DNA from: Chryseobacterium gotjawalense
GTDB taxonomy: Bacteria; Bacteroidota; Bacteroidia; Flavobacteriales; Weeksellaceae
Assembly: GCF_030012525.1 (NCBI RefSeq)
Contig: NZ_CP124855.1
Location: forward strand, 310,001-374,000
Direction: 5' to 3'
Length of the DNA stretch: 64,000 nt
Shown: positions 45,502-54,571 of the stretch, one piece after another
How positions within the stretch are numbered: position 1 is the stretch's first letter
Layout: every line of letters starts with the position of its first letter
Position numbers and translations under genes: made by a program
Notes under the pieces: model-generated
Seen by the model: only the letters and a program-made list of their open reading frames with translations
Databases searched by the model: none
What the model was told of the DNA's origin: nothing

Positions 45502-45749
45502 ACGGTTGCTTTTAATTCGATTAAAACGTTTCGTGCATCTTCATTTCGCAGGGAAATTAAGGTATCGTGAATGCTGTAGGCAACAGGGTTTCTGAGCGGA
45601 CTGATCGTCTGAACGGTAATCTCTGACCCCCGGACGAAGCCCAAATCGAGCAGCCGCTGCCTGACTTCGCGGCTACAGTCCGGTGAGAGACCGATGATAA
45701 CGGCGATTTGATCTTTTTTTAATAGTCCTAAATTGTTACTTGATTCCAT
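45498..45749 (-). CDS. feoA: Ferrous iron transport protein FeoA
   Basis: An 83-residue SH3-fold protein with the typical LLDLGFVRGSEITVQTISPL block and a C-terminal basic-acidic strand region (IHDTLISLRNEDARNVLIEL). FeoA modulates FeoB activity in the cytoplasm. The gene lies directly upstream of feoB and overlaps its start by four bases. Iron control through Fur is expected, but I did not find a clear Fur box in the 300 bases upstream. Confidence 0.95.
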   Translation of the reverse strand: MESSNNLGLLKKDQIAVIIGLSPDCSREVRQRLLDLGFVRGSEITVQTISPLRNPVAYSIHDTLISLRNEDARNVLIELKATV

Positions 45750-46047
45750 CCTGTTTTTTAATGTTTCTACTGCTCATTAGAAATGCTAAACTACGAAATT
45801 AGATTAACCTAACAATATGTTTATGTGAATCTAACAAGTTTGAAGGTTTTTTGAGATAGTGATGGTTTTATACAAATTGGGCCTTTTCCAATAAAAAGAA
45901 TCCAGTACACAACAAAATAAACACGTGGACATTCTGCATGCTCCTTCATGGCAACGTGTACTGTATGCTGACTTATAAGGTAGAAGGGTGGTTGTATAAT
46001 GAAAAGATGTCAATCTTTCCTGAATTGATTGATGAAACGACTAGTAA

Positions 46048-46335
46048 CAGAGTTTCGATAATCTTTCATGGACTTGTTATGCACGGCTTGCAACTGATGA
46101 GGGAACGGTTAAAAATCAAAAAATTACGGTATATCCAAACCCTGTAAAAAACAACCAGTTTTTCATCAGCGGAATCGATAAAAATGAAACCGTAAAAGTT
46201 TATAGTTTGAATGGACAGTTGTTACAAACCATCAATAACGTGAATGACAAAGAAAAAGTGAATCTTAAAAAACTTCCAAAAGGAGTCTATTTTATGACCA
46301 CAAAAACACAGTCTGCTAAAATTATCGTCGACTAA
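46048..46335 (+). pseudogene. T9SS type A sorting-domain gene remnant
   Basis: From just after a TAA at 46045-46047 the frame reads SFDNLSWTCYARLATDEGTV, then a complete type A T9SS C-terminal domain: ITVYPNPVKNNQFFISGI, VKVYSLNGQLLQ, LPKGVYFMTTKTQ and a final IIVD. In intact proteins this domain directs export through the Por (type IX) system and follows a large secreted domain. Here there is no start codon, signal peptide or passenger; another frame overlaps the first codons (NRVSIIFHG). It is the tail of a decayed secreted protein. A strong terminator follows at once. Confidence 0.8.
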
Positions 46336-46371
46336 TTCAGGAACTTCCTGATTGGAATTAGCGCAAATAGC

Positions 46372-46402
46372 AAGGCCGGAAGAATTTTCTTCCGGCCTTT
46401 TT
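46372..46402. terminator. Bidirectional intrinsic terminator
   Basis: A long stem (AAGGCCGGAAGAA with TTCTTCCGGCCTT around a short loop) followed by T's lies between the sorting-domain remnant (plus strand) and the DUF4256 gene (minus strand, ending at 46425), and can serve both. Confidence 0.85.
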
Positions 46403-46424
46403 GTAGGTAAACTGACAGAAAAAC

Positions 46425-46973
46425 TCAAACCCTTAAAACTCCCCGAAATCCTCTGGCAGCATAATAAGATTCAGCACCGTTATGATAAATAAAAACAGTA
46501 TCATATCGAAAATCTGCAAACAGAGCCCCGCCGGACTTCCTGATTGTTTCCGGCGTTTTCAGCCAGCTCGAAGTTTTGGTGTCAAATGTTCCGAGTTTTT
46601 GTAATTCCCGGTATTGCCCTTCATTTAGGATTTCAATGCCCATCGATGCTGCGGCATCAACAGCATTGTTTTTTGGCTTGTGTTCCTTTCTTTGATCGAG
46701 CGCTGCTTTGTCATAGCAAAAACTTCTGCGGCCTTTCGGACTTTCGGCGGCACAGTCATAAAAAAGATATTCTCCGGATTTAGGGTCAACTCCGACCACG
46801 TCAGGTTCGCCACCGCTGTTTTCCATCTGGAGTAATGATTCGCATTTCTTTGAATTTTTGGAAAGTTTATTTTGGATATTTTCCCATTTCAAACCTCGGT
46901 GCCGATTGATATTTGACTCAAAACGTTCCTTTAAAATCTGGAAAAGTTCAGCATAATTGTTTTTTGCAGCCAT
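46425..46973 (-). CDS. DUF4256 family protein
   Basis: I choose the ATG at 46973 (MAAKNNYAELFQILKERFES), giving 182 residues; an upstream in-frame ATG at 47015 would add a lysine-rich stretch of 14 residues. The protein matches DUF4256 as I remember it: LKWENIQNKLSKNSKKCESL, NSGGEPDVVGVDPKSGEYLF, YDCAAESPKGRRSFCYDK and a final YAARGFRGVLRV. It is a soluble cytoplasmic protein of unknown function found in many bacteria as a single gene. No operon partner is visible. Confidence 0.85.
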   Translation of the reverse strand: MAAKNNYAELFQILKERFESNINRHRGLKWENIQNKLSKNSKKCESLLQMENSGGEPDVVGVDPKSGEYLFYDCAAESPKGRRSFCYDKAALDQRKEHKPKNNAVDAAASMGIEILNEGQYRELQKLGTFDTKTSSWLKTPETIRKSGGALFADFRYDTVFIYHNGAESYYAARGFRGVLRV

Positions 46974-47015
46974 ATTTTTTTTGATGTTTAATTTTTGATG
47001 TATTAATTTTTTCAA

Positions 47016-47489
47016 TTGAATATCAATTCTTTAATGCTGTGCACTTTTTTTACTCCTTAAAATTACGATGTTTTTTGCTTTGTTGTGAATTGAATTAAAC
47101 GGTAAGTTTATTTCTACGTGTTTTGAGTTTTTTTTGATTCCGTTCAATGAATTCCTTTTCGCAGTCGGAAGAATTTTATTGGCAAATCCGGCAGTCATTA
47201 ATAAGGTTTTTCCGTTAATATATCTGAATTTTTCTTAAACTTTTTTGGTGTTTTTTGATAATGCTGCTGTTGGTCGATTTAAAGAGTCGTTCATCTATTT
47301 ACTGTTTCAGGTTTGAAAAAATTATTTGAAAATTTACCCTGTCAAATTAAGCAACTTTGAAATAAGCCGATCTCTACTTTCTGTAAAATAAAGTAGCAAA
47401 GCATCTGCCGAATTTGTTGATAAAATTTTGAATCAAGATGCAATTTCTACTTTGTCTTCAATTAATAAATAACCATTAATTAGTACAAA
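47016..47489. other. Intergenic region holding the ompA-family promoter
   Basis: About 470 AT-rich bases between divergent genes. The only candidate signal is TTG at 47428-47430, 17 bases before TACTTTG at 47448-47454, about 35 bases before the OmpA-family ATG. No RNA gene or ORF could be supported in the rest. Confidence 0.45.
47428..47454 (+). promoter_or_regulatory. Possible promoter of the OmpA-family gene
   Basis: TTG (47428-47430), a 17-base spacer and TACTTTG (47448-47454) approximate the Bacteroidetes pattern TTTG-N19-TAnnTTTG with one base missing in the -7 box. It would give a leader of about 30 bases. Confidence 0.3.
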
Positions 47490-49259
47490 ATGAAACATTT
47501 AAAATTAGCCAGTCTCTTATTTCTAATAGGAATTTGTAGACAAATGCCAGCCCAAACAGGAAGTCCAATACCCAATTCATCCCCCGCAGATAATTCTGGT
47601 GTAAGGGTTTCGCTGAGAGCAGGTTATGATTTTCCTACTTTTAGACATGATACTCCGTTTATAGATCTTAAAGGCGGATTTGGAGCAGGTGCTTCTTTAG
47701 ATTATTACTGGAATTGGTTCGGTATCGGTGGAGATTTTGATTATATTCAAAACAAACCGAGAAATACATTTCCAACCGTAAATTTAATTACGGCTTCCGA
47801 ACAACCGATTAGTTCGGTAATTCTAGATGAACATAGAATTACCCGTTTATTTTACGGAATAGGTCCCGATTTCCGATTTCTGATCAGTCCAAGATCTGAT
47901 TTTGAACTCAAGTTAAGAGCGGGATTGTCTTCTATAAAAGGCGGAGAAACGAGATTGACGGGATTTGATAATTCACCTGCAAATCCGGGCGGTATCCTGC
48001 TGAATTACCATGGTGGATTCGATGAACAAAGTGTTTTTGCAGGCAAAGCTTCTTTGCAGTTTAATATTTTCTTTAGCAATAATGTAGGTTTTACCGTCGG
48101 TGGTTATTACATGAACCATTTCAGAACATTCGATGCGAGAAACACCGCATTAAATGTCACTGATGCATTCTACGATATTAACCCATCAAGTGGAGCTCCT
48201 ATTGTGATCAGTCCTGCTAATTTTGTACAAAGGGTACAACCTGAGAAAAGATCTTTGCAGTCGTTTGGTATTTTTGCAGGTCTGGTATTCAAATTTAATA
48301 AAAAAACAGAACAAGTTATAGCCGAACCTACCTCCTTGGAATGTGTCGTTACGGTGATGGCGAAAGATAAATATTCACAAAAAGCAATTCCGAACACCGA
48401 CATAATTTTGCTGGATGAACATGGAAATACCATACAAAATGGAGTCACTGATCAAGATGGCTCAATCACTTTCTCTTCGGTTGTAAAAGGAAATTACATG
48501 ATTACCGGAAATTATCAGGGAAGAGATCTGAACGGAAATATGATTGATATTTCTGAGTTTGGTAACTGTACCAGTGGTGGTATTACAAAAGAAATTTTGC
48601 TGGTCAATGATCGCTTTACGGTAATGGGTACCGCGACCGACTGTAAAACAGCTGAACCTATAGGTAATGCAATGATAATGGTGAAAAATAACAGCTCCGG
48701 ATATGTAGAAACAGTAAATACCGACCTTAATGGTGGATTTAGTTTCACTGCTATGCCGCAAACTTCTTACACGGTCTATGGTAAAAAATCAGACTTTATG
48801 TCGCAAACGGTAACATTAAATACGAATGATTATACCTTGAGCGACTCGCAGACGATTCCAATGCAGATTTGTATGGATAAAGCGGGCTGTAATGATTCTA
48901 TTATTCTCAAAAATATTCTTTACGATTTCGATAAATCCTTCATTCGGGAAGATGCCAAACCCGAACTCAACAGACTCGTACAGTTTATGAAAGATAATAG
49001 CGAAGCGAAGGTTGAACTGTCTGCATATACCGATTCGAGGGGATCAAATGCTTATAATATGAAACTTTCTCAACGAAGAGCTGAAAGCGCCGTAGAATAT
49101 ATTATTTCACGGGATATCAGCAGATCCAGATTGGTTGCGAAAGGATATGGTGATACCCACCTGCTCAATAAATGTGCAAAGGGCGTTCCTTGTACAGAAG
49201 CAGAGCACCAAGTCAACAGACGTACACAGATGAAAGTGATTTGTCCTAATGCAAAATAA
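47490..49259 (+). CDS. OmpA-family outer-membrane protein with regulatory-type beta domains
   Basis: A 589-residue protein. After a signal peptide (to about residue 22, cleavage near PAQT) comes a beta-barrel-type region (about 35-270, with strand patterns such as VRVSLRAGYDFPTF and VGFTVGGYYMNHF). Two repeated Ig-like/CarboxypepD_reg-type domains follow (about 285-380 and 385-465). The C-terminal OmpA domain (about 475-585, NILYDFDKSFIREDAKPELN, LSAYTDSRGSNAYNMKLSQR, VAKGYGD) binds peptidoglycan. It tethers the outer membrane to the wall. Terminated by a strong hairpin 12 bases after the stop; monocistronic. Confidence 0.88.
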   Translation: MKHLKLASLLFLIGICRQMPAQTGSPIPNSSPADNSGVRVSLRAGYDFPTFRHDTPFIDLKGGFGAGASLDYYWNWFGIGGDFDYIQNKPRNTFPTVNLITASEQPISSVILDEHRITRLFYGIGPDFRFLISPRSDFELKLRAGLSSIKGGETRLTGFDNSPANPGGILLNYHGGFDEQSVFAGKASLQFNIFFSNNVGFTVGGYYMNHFRTFDARNTALNVTDAFYDINPSSGAPIVISPANFVQRVQPEKRSLQSFGIFAGLVFKFNKKTEQVIAEPTSLECVVTVMAKDKYSQKAIPNTDIILLDEHGNTIQNGVTDQDGSITFSSVVKGNYMITGNYQGRDLNGNMIDISEFGNCTSGGITKEILLVNDRFTVMGTATDCKTAEPIGNAMIMVKNNSSGYVETVNTDLNGGFSFTAMPQTSYTVYGKKSDFMSQTVTLNTNDYTLSDSQTIPMQICMDKAGCNDSIILKNILYDFDKSFIREDAKPELNRLVQFMKDNSEAKVELSAYTDSRGSNAYNMKLSQRRAESAVEYIISRDISRSRLVAKGYGDTHLLNKCAKGVPCTEAEHQVNRRTQMKVICPNAK

Positions 49260-49271
49260 GTTCTGTTTCAG

Positions 49272-49304
49272 ACCGCATCAAAAATCTTGATGCGGTTTTT
49301 TTTT
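49272..49304 (+). terminator. Intrinsic terminator of the OmpA-family gene
   Basis: A 10-bp perfect stem (ACCGCATCAA at 49272-49281 with TTGATGCGGT at 49287-49296) and a T-run to 49304 lie 12 bases after the stop codon. Confidence 0.9.
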
Positions 49305-49430
49305 AATTCCTCTAATCTATTTCTTCCCTTTTCAGTATTGAGGTTTGATTTAAAAGTTCTCAATCCATAAAAAGAACTTTTTAGCACATTTCAAAGGTAA
49401 TATGGGTTACGCTTTTGTGAGATAAAGTAT

Positions 49431-49466
49431 AAAAAAAACCAAATACGGCTTGCGTATTTGGTTTTT
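49431..49466. terminator. Intrinsic terminator of pepD (bidirectional)
   Basis: A 10-bp perfect stem (ACCAAATACG at 49438-49447 with CGTATTTGGT at 49453-49462) has an A-run before and T-run after it. On the minus strand it lies 23 bases beyond the pepD stop. Confidence 0.85.
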
Positions 49467-49488
49467 ATAACTATTGATGATCTTATTT

Positions 49489-50931
49489 TTATTTCACCGG
49501 AATATTCGCTAAAATTTCTTTTAAGAATCCCCAGAATTTCTGAACGGAAGGAATATTCGCTCTCTCATCCGGAGAGTGCGCTCCGCGGATTGTTGGTCCG
49601 AAACTCACCATTTCCATGTCGGGATAATTGGCACCGATAATTCCGCATTCTAAACCGGCGTGGCAAGCCACCACCTGGGGTTTTTCACCGAAATCTTTTT
49701 CGTAGATTTTCTCCATAATCTGTACGATTTCAGAACCTGGTTTTGGTTTCCAGCCAGGATAAGAACCGCTGAATTCTACGTCCATTCCGGCTAGTTCGTA
49801 AACAGATTTCAATTGTTCAGCCACGGCAAATTTTCCCGATTCAACGGAAGAACGGGAAAGATTTAAAATTTGTAATGCTCCATTTTCCAGTTGTACTCTG
49901 GCGATATTGTTTGATGTTTCTACCAAATCTTTCACGTCGGGCGACATTCTGTAAACGCCGTTGTGAGCTGATTTTAAAGCTAGAATTATTTTCCTGGAAT
50001 CTTCTTCAGAAATTGCTTGCTCCGGAGTTGAATAAGTTTCGATATTGAGGTGTAAATCCTTTTCTACAGAAGAGAATTCCTCCATAATAGAAGCTTTCAG
50101 AATTTCAGCACCTTCAATAAATTCCACTGAGTTCCGCACTGATAAAACCACGTTTCCCTCTCTGGGAATGGCATTTCGCAGACCTCCGCTGTCTATGGAA
50201 ATTAACTGAATGTTTTGGTTGTAAACGCCGGTATATAAAAGTCTTCCCAAAAGAACGTTCGCATTTCCGAAACCTTTGTGGATATCCATTCCGGAATGGC
50301 CACCTTGTAGCCCTTTTACTTCTATTTTTACTATTTGTCCTTTAGGATCTTCTACACCGTAAGTTTGCGAAGCGGTGACATCTACGCCACCAGCGCAGCC
50401 GATATCGATTTCGTCATCTTCTTCGGTATCTAAATTCAATAAAATTTGACCTTGCAACTGTCCCGGTTTCAATCCGATCGCGCCGGTCATTCCTGTTTCC
50501 TCGTCAATGGTAAAAAGCGCTTCCAAAGCAGGATGAGCAATGTCGCTGCTTTCTAAAATACTCATGATGGAGGCGACACCCAATCCGTTATCAGCTCCTA
50601 AAGTTGTTCCTTTTGCTTTTACCCAATCACCATCAACTTCCATTTTGATTCCTTCCGTGTCGAAATCAAATTCGATATCATTATTTTTCTGGCAAACCAT
50701 ATCGAGGTGAGACTGCAAAACAATAGATTTTCTGTTTTCCATGCCCGCCGTTGCAGGTTTTTTGATGATCACATTGCCAACTTCATCAACCGTAGTTTCT
50801 AAATTCAGCTGCTCACCAAAGTTTTTAATAAATGCGATTACTTTTTCTTCTTTTTTCGAGGGACGGGGAACCGAGTTCAATGCTGAAAAATTCTTCCAGA
50901 TGATCTGCGGTTCGAGTTGTGATAATTCCAT
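49489..50931 (-). CDS. pepD: Aminoacyl-histidine dipeptidase (PepD, M20 family)
   Basis: A 480-residue cytosolic zinc dipeptidase. The metal site is visible: SHLDMV (first His with Asp), ADNGLGVA (bridging Asp), DEETGMTGA (catalytic Glu and metal Glu), NLDTEEDDE, and the late HAGLECG block with the final metal His region FGPTIRGAHSPDE. The central lid domain carries QGGHSGMDI. PepD cleaves Xaa-His and other dipeptides and feeds amino-acid recycling. Length matches the family. A -7 box precedes it and a terminator follows, so it is monocistronic. Confidence 0.95.
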   Translation of the reverse strand: MELSQLEPQIIWKNFSALNSVPRPSKKEEKVIAFIKNFGEQLNLETTVDEVGNVIIKKPATAGMENRKSIVLQSHLDMVCQKNNDIEFDFDTEGIKMEVDGDWVKAKGTTLGADNGLGVASIMSILESSDIAHPALEALFTIDEETGMTGAIGLKPGQLQGQILLNLDTEEDDEIDIGCAGGVDVTASQTYGVEDPKGQIVKIEVKGLQGGHSGMDIHKGFGNANVLLGRLLYTGVYNQNIQLISIDSGGLRNAIPREGNVVLSVRNSVEFIEGAEILKASIMEEFSSVEKDLHLNIETYSTPEQAISEEDSRKIILALKSAHNGVYRMSPDVKDLVETSNNIARVQLENGALQILNLSRSSVESGKFAVAEQLKSVYELAGMDVEFSGSYPGWKPKPGSEIVQIMEKIYEKDFGEKPQVVACHAGLECGIIGANYPDMEMVSFGPTIRGAHSPDERANIPSVQKFWGFLKEILANIPVK

Positions 50932-50949
50932 TTTATAATTTATTTAGCT

Positions 50950-50957
50950 CAAAATTA
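50950..50957 (-). promoter_or_regulatory. pepD -7 box
   Basis: Read on the minus strand this is TAATTTTG, an exact TAnnTTTG match, ending 18 bases before the pepD ATG. No clear -33 TTG at the usual distance was found. Confidence 0.4.
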
Positions 50958-50962
50958 CAAAT

Positions 50963-50992
50963 AAAAAAACGCTCCTGAAATTTTCAAAAGCG
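50963..50992 (-). terminator. Intrinsic terminator of the 51016-51504 gene
   Basis: On the minus strand a stem CGCTTTTGAAA/TTTCAGGAGCG (two G-U pairs) is followed by seven T's. It lies 23 bases beyond the stop of the lipoprotein gene and just upstream of the pepD promoter. Confidence 0.75.
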
Positions 50993-51015
50993 CAATAGTT
51001 TAATTTTAAGACTAT

Positions 51016-51504
51016 TTAACAGCCGCATTCTCCGTAAATCGGCGTGACTGTTTTCTCACCTTTTTTATTTTCTACGGTCATCGTTCCTTCAAACATCATC
51101 ACTTCTTCTAAGTCTTTTATTTTTTTTCCCTGAATGGTTATCGAAAATTCATCATTCTTAATGGTTTTGCTAAAGTTTTCAGGATCAAAATCACCTTCTT
51201 CCATTTTGATTTTTACGGATTTTCCGTCAATTTTCAAAAACGCACTGTTTCCGTAATCGTCAATATAAACGTATTTTTCATTGTTAAAGTCTTCTTTTGT
51301 TTTAGAAAAATAGCAGGAGCAGCCATTGACTTCGGCGGGAAAATCGAATGTTTCGAGCTTGATATGGTTTAAAGTTTCCGGTATATTTACAGAATCATTT
51401 ACGACCTGTAAAGAGTCGGTAGTTACTTTGTTTTCCGAAATTTTCTCTTCTTTCTTGCAGGAAAACAACATTATTAAAGAAGCGATAATCATCAGTTTTT
51501 TCAT
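51016..51504 (-). CDS. Lipoprotein of unknown function
   Basis: A 162-residue protein with a lipoprotein signal (MKKLMIIASLIMLFSCKKEE, Cys at residue 16). A charged linker of about 30 residues is followed by a domain with FPAEVNGCSCYFSKTKEDF and YVYIDDYGNSAFLKIDGKS, and the protein ends in GECGC. The four Cys may form disulfides or bind metal in the periplasm. I do not recognise a named family. It is separated from the LURP-one-like gene upstream by 31 bases on the same strand, so the two may be co-transcribed. Confidence 0.75.
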   Translation of the reverse strand: MKKLMIIASLIMLFSCKKEEKISENKVTTDSLQVVNDSVNIPETLNHIKLETFDFPAEVNGCSCYFSKTKEDFNNEKYVYIDDYGNSAFLKIDGKSVKIKMEEGDFDPENFSKTIKNDEFSITIQGKKIKDLEEVMMFEGTMTVENKKGEKTVTPIYGECGC

Positions 51505-51535
51505 TCGGTCTATTTTTTATTAAAGTTTATTTATT

Positions 51536-52141
51536 TTATCCGCGTGATCTTTCCAGCAAAACCATCATTAAAAAAGACAAAACAACCAACGATTCGTCCT
51601 GGTCATCGATGTCTTTTAAACGGTCAAGCTGAAATCTTCTTCCAATGAAAGAAGGCATTTTTTTTAATCGGAAATATTCTGTTCCGCCGGCATCTTTTAC
51701 CGTGTAGGAAGGATTGAGGAAATATCCGGTGAACATGCCGATAATTGGGATTTCGCTCACCAGTCCGTCCATAATTTTCACCCAGGCATTGTCTTCGCTA
51801 ACAGAGAATTTGAGGTGATCATTGTCATCAAAAATTTCATAATGCGATTTCCAGAAAGAGCGCATTCCTTTTCTGGCGAGCCGGCCGTAATTTTTATGGG
51901 TCAAAAGATCGTTGATGGAATAACTGGCATTGAAATCTAACCAGCGGTCGGCCTTTATTCTAAACAGTTCCTGCGATTTGGATTCGTCATTGAAGACGAG
52001 AACATCTTCTTTGAGTTTGAACATTTTCTGGCGAACGTAAGCTACATAATTTCCATTTTTATCGGTAATGTTAAAATCACTGGACAAAGTGGTTATTTTA
52101 AATTTAAAATCAAGAGGGTAATTCAGATTTTTAAGGACCAT
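51536..52141 (-). CDS. LURP-one-related (tubby-like fold) protein
   Basis: A 201-residue protein with the strand-rich pattern of LURP-one-related proteins: [40 protein letters not shown], a middle hydrophobic helix ([20 protein letters not shown]) and the end [20 protein letters not shown] with a buried C-terminal helix. The fold resembles tubby and scramblases. Function in bacteria is unknown. It is divergent to recR, whose promoter lies between them, and shares its strand with the lipoprotein gene. Confidence 0.8.
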   Translation of the reverse strand: MVLKNLNYPLDFKFKITTLSSDFNITDKNGNYVAYVRQKMFKLKEDVLVFNDESKSQELFRIKADRWLDFNASYSINDLLTHKNYGRLARKGMRSFWKSHYEIFDDNDHLKFSVSEDNAWVKIMDGLVSEIPIIGMFTGYFLNPSYTVKDAGGTEYFRLKKMPSFIGRRFQLDRLKDIDDQDESLVVLSFLMMVLLERSRG

Positions 52142-52178
52142 TTATTATTTTTTTTAAAGATAATAAAATCTCTGAAAC

Positions 52179-52209
52179 TTGGAACTTCTCTTATTAAACT
52201 TTATTTTTG
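52179..52209 (+). promoter_or_regulatory. recR promoter
   Basis: TTG at 52179-52181, a 20-base spacer and TATTTTTG at 52202-52209 match the Bacteroidetes consensus (TTG-N19/20-TAnnTTTG). The recR ATG begins only five bases after the box, so the transcript should be leaderless or nearly so. Confidence 0.55.
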
Positions 52210-52213
52210 TGAA

Positions 52214-52825
52214 ATGGATTATCCGAGCAAAGTTTTAGCAAAAGCCGTGGATGAAATTTCTGGTTTACCGGGAATTGGTAAAAAGTCAGCCTTGCGGTTA
52301 GCTTTGCATCTTTTGAAACAGCCCGAAAGTCAGGCAATTGCTTTGGCTGATTCCCTGAAAAAATTAGTCATCGATATTAAATACTGCATAAATTGTCATA
52401 ATTTTTCGGATGCTGAAATCTGTGAAATTTGTGCTAATCCCAAAAGAACAGAAGAATTACTTTGTGTTGTAGAAGATGTCCGAGATGTGATGGCGATTGA
52501 GAATACCGGGAAATTCCGGGGAAAATATCTGGTGCTTGGCGGAAAAATTTCTCCAATGGAAGGAATTGGTCCTAATAAACTCAACATTTCGTCCATCGAA
52601 AAAAAATTGGAAAACGGAATTGTAAAAGAACTCATTTTTGCCTTAAGCGCCACCATGGAAGGCGATACCACCGCCTATTATATCTATAAAAAATTCAAAA
52701 GTTCACCCGTACGTTTTTCGACCATAGCACGTGGGATTTCGGTAGGTGACGAATTAGAATACGCCGACGAAATTTCTTTGGGAAGATCGATTCAGAATAG
52801 ATTGCCTTATAATGAGAAAGATTAA
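52214..52825 (+). CDS. recR: Recombination protein RecR
   Basis: A 203-residue protein with the helix-hairpin-helix ([17 protein letters not shown]), a C4 zinc finger ([20 protein letters not shown]), and a Toprim domain ([38 protein letters not shown]) followed by the C-terminal Walker-B-like end. RecR works with RecO and RecF to load RecA on gapped DNA. Length and motifs are standard. A good promoter box lies immediately upstream. Confidence 0.97.
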   Translation: MDYPSKVLAKAVDEISGLPGIGKKSALRLALHLLKQPESQAIALADSLKKLVIDIKYCINCHNFSDAEICEICANPKRTEELLCVVEDVRDVMAIENTGKFRGKYLVLGGKISPMEGIGPNKLNISSIEKKLENGIVKELIFALSATMEGDTTAYYIYKKFKSSPVRFSTIARGISVGDELEYADEISLGRSIQNRLPYNEKD

Positions 52826-52884
52826 GTTAAAAACTAATTTCTTATTTTAGCCATTGATATTTTTAATTTTAAGATTTAAAACGC

Positions 52885-53691
52885 GTGATCTCTGTAATAA
52901 TTCCTGTCTATAATTCCGAAAAAAGCATTGAAAAAACTTTTATCTCGATAAAAAATCAAACTTGGAAAGGAGATTTTGAAATTATTGTTGTGAATGATGG
53001 ATCTACCGATGACAGCAAAACTGTCATTGAAAATTACCAGCAAAAAAATCCTGATCAGAATATTATTTTAATGAACCAGGAAAACGGTGGCGTTTCCAAA
53101 GCGAGAAATACAGCTATGAAAATCGCAAAAGGGGATTACATCGCTTTATTAGATTCTGATGATGAATGGTTGCCCGAAAAGACTGAGAAGCAGATGAGAT
53201 TTTTGGAAAACAAAGATTTTGATGTTGACTTTCTTGGAACGAGAAGAATAAATCATCAATTGCTTTATCCTTATAAAGTGGATCAAAATAATCTGTCAGA
53301 AATTACTTTTCGAAGATTAATGTTCCGAAATGAAACACAGCCTTCCACCGTTATTTTTAAACGAAAGGTTTTGCAAAATAGTGGTTTGTTTGATGATAAT
53401 CAGAGACATGCTGAGGATTTGAATTATTGGTTAAAGATTTCCGAACACAATAAAATGTATATTTTAAATGAAGAGCTTCTTCTTGCTGATTCTGGAAAAA
53501 GATCTTTCGGCATCTCGGGTTTATCTGCAAATCTCGCAGCAATGGAAAAGGGTTTCCAAAAAAATTTAAAGGAAATGTTGTTGCAGAATCGGATAGGATT
53601 TCCCGAATATGCTTTATATTTTGTGTTTTATAAATTAAAATATATGGTTAGAATAAATCGTAATGCTTATTTAAAGCTAATTGGAAGATGA
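52885..53691 (+). CDS. Glycosyltransferase family 2
   Basis: A 268-residue GT-A enzyme that starts with GTG at 52885 (ISVIIPVYNSEKSIEKT), the only start that keeps the first strand. It has VVNDGSTDDS (nucleotide-binding Asp pair), ENGGVSKARN and the DxD-type LLDSDDEW near residue 92. Downstream there is a helical region ending in a basic amphipathic stretch (YFVFYKLKYMVRIN) that may associate with the membrane. The donor and acceptor sugars cannot be deduced. It overlaps the next glycosyltransferase by four bases, so both probably build the same glycan. Confidence 0.9.
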   Translation: MISVIIPVYNSEKSIEKTFISIKNQTWKGDFEIIVVNDGSTDDSKTVIENYQQKNPDQNIILMNQENGGVSKARNTAMKIAKGDYIALLDSDDEWLPEKTEKQMRFLENKDFDVDFLGTRRINHQLLYPYKVDQNNLSEITFRRLMFRNETQPSTVIFKRKVLQNSGLFDDNQRHAEDLNYWLKISEHNKMYILNEELLLADSGKRSFGISGLSANLAAMEKGFQKNLKEMLLQNRIGFPEYALYFVFYKLKYMVRINRNAYLKLIGR

Positions 53692-54533
53692 ATTTATCTA
53701 TTATTATCGTTAATTATAATGTTACAGAATTATTAAGGAAATGCCTTTCCTCAATAGAACGTTTTGTTCAGAGTGTTGAATATGAAGTTATTATCATTGA
53801 TAACAATTCTCCTGATTCCTCCTGGAAAGATTTAGCAACTGAATTTCCAAAGTTCAAATTTATTGCTTCAGAAAAAAATGAAGGTTTTGCGATTGCTAAT
53901 AATAAAGCGGTCAAAGAAGCAGTAGGAGATTATATTCTCTTACTTAATCCCGATACCGAATTCGAAGATTACGATATGACGGAAATTCTTGATTTTGCGA
54001 ATTCCAAAGAAAGTTTTGGTTGTTTGGGTGTTCGTCTGCATGATGCGGAAAGAAAATTTCTTCCGGAAAGCAAACGGTCAGTTCCTGATATGTTTAATTC
54101 TTTTGAGAAACTATTCAACAATTTTAAGAAAAACACGTCAAAATCCTATTATAGAAATGATATTGGCGAATATGAAGTTGCAGAAGTAGATGTGGTAACC
54201 GGTGCGTTCCTTTTGATGAAAAAATCGATTTATGAAGAAATCGGTGGCTTAGATGAAAAGTACTTCATGTATGGAGAAGATATCGATCTGTGTTTTACCT
54301 TACTTAGGAAAAAATATAAAAACTGGTATTACGGAAAATCTTCAATACTGCATCACAAAGGGGAGAGTACAGTAAAAGATCTGAAATATTTAGAGCAATT
54401 TTATGGTGCGATGCAGATTTTTGTTGATAAATATTATAAAAAACAAAAACCAATACAACATGGTTTCCTTTCAGCAGGATTGAAATTAAGACATACCTTA
54501 GAGAAAAACAAAATAAAAAGAGATTCAAATTAA
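53688..54533 (+). CDS. Glycosyltransferase family 2 (rhamnosyltransferase-like)
   Basis: A 281-residue GT2 enzyme with the opening LSIIIVNYNVTELLRKCLSS, IIDNNSPDSSW, NEGFAIANNKAV and the metal-site-type NPDTEF, then YFMYGEDIDLCFTLLRKKY, typical of the WbbL/rhamnosyltransferase-like branch. It starts inside the previous gene's stop (ATGA) and so is translationally coupled. Its stop codon lies inside a bidirectional terminator hairpin. The pair probably adds sugars to a cell-surface polysaccharide or glycolipid. Confidence 0.9.
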   Translation: MNLSIIIVNYNVTELLRKCLSSIERFVQSVEYEVIIIDNNSPDSSWKDLATEFPKFKFIASEKNEGFAIANNKAVKEAVGDYILLLNPDTEFEDYDMTEILDFANSKESFGCLGVRLHDAERKFLPESKRSVPDMFNSFEKLFNNFKKNTSKSYYRNDIGEYEVAEVDVVTGAFLLMKKSIYEEIGGLDEKYFMYGEDIDLCFTLLRKKYKNWYYGKSSILHHKGESTVKDLKYLEQFYGAMQIFVDKYYKKQKPIQHGFLSAGLKLRHTLEKNKIKRDSN

Positions 54534-54547
54534 TGAATCTCTTTTTT
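54515..54547. terminator. Bidirectional terminator overlapping the glycosyltransferase stop
   Basis: A 13-base arm (AAAAAGAGATTCA at 54515-54527) pairs with TGAATCTCTTTTT (54534-54546) around a 6-base loop that contains the stop codon. It serves the glycosyltransferase operon and, on the other strand, secG, whose stop is 25 bases away. Confidence 0.8.
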
Positions 54548-54571
54548 AGTATTTAAATAAAATATTTTTTA

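Noticed and set aside
45938-46147. 69-codon plus-strand ORF after feoA
   Set aside because: It overlaps the T9SS sorting-domain remnant in a different frame and has no features of its own.
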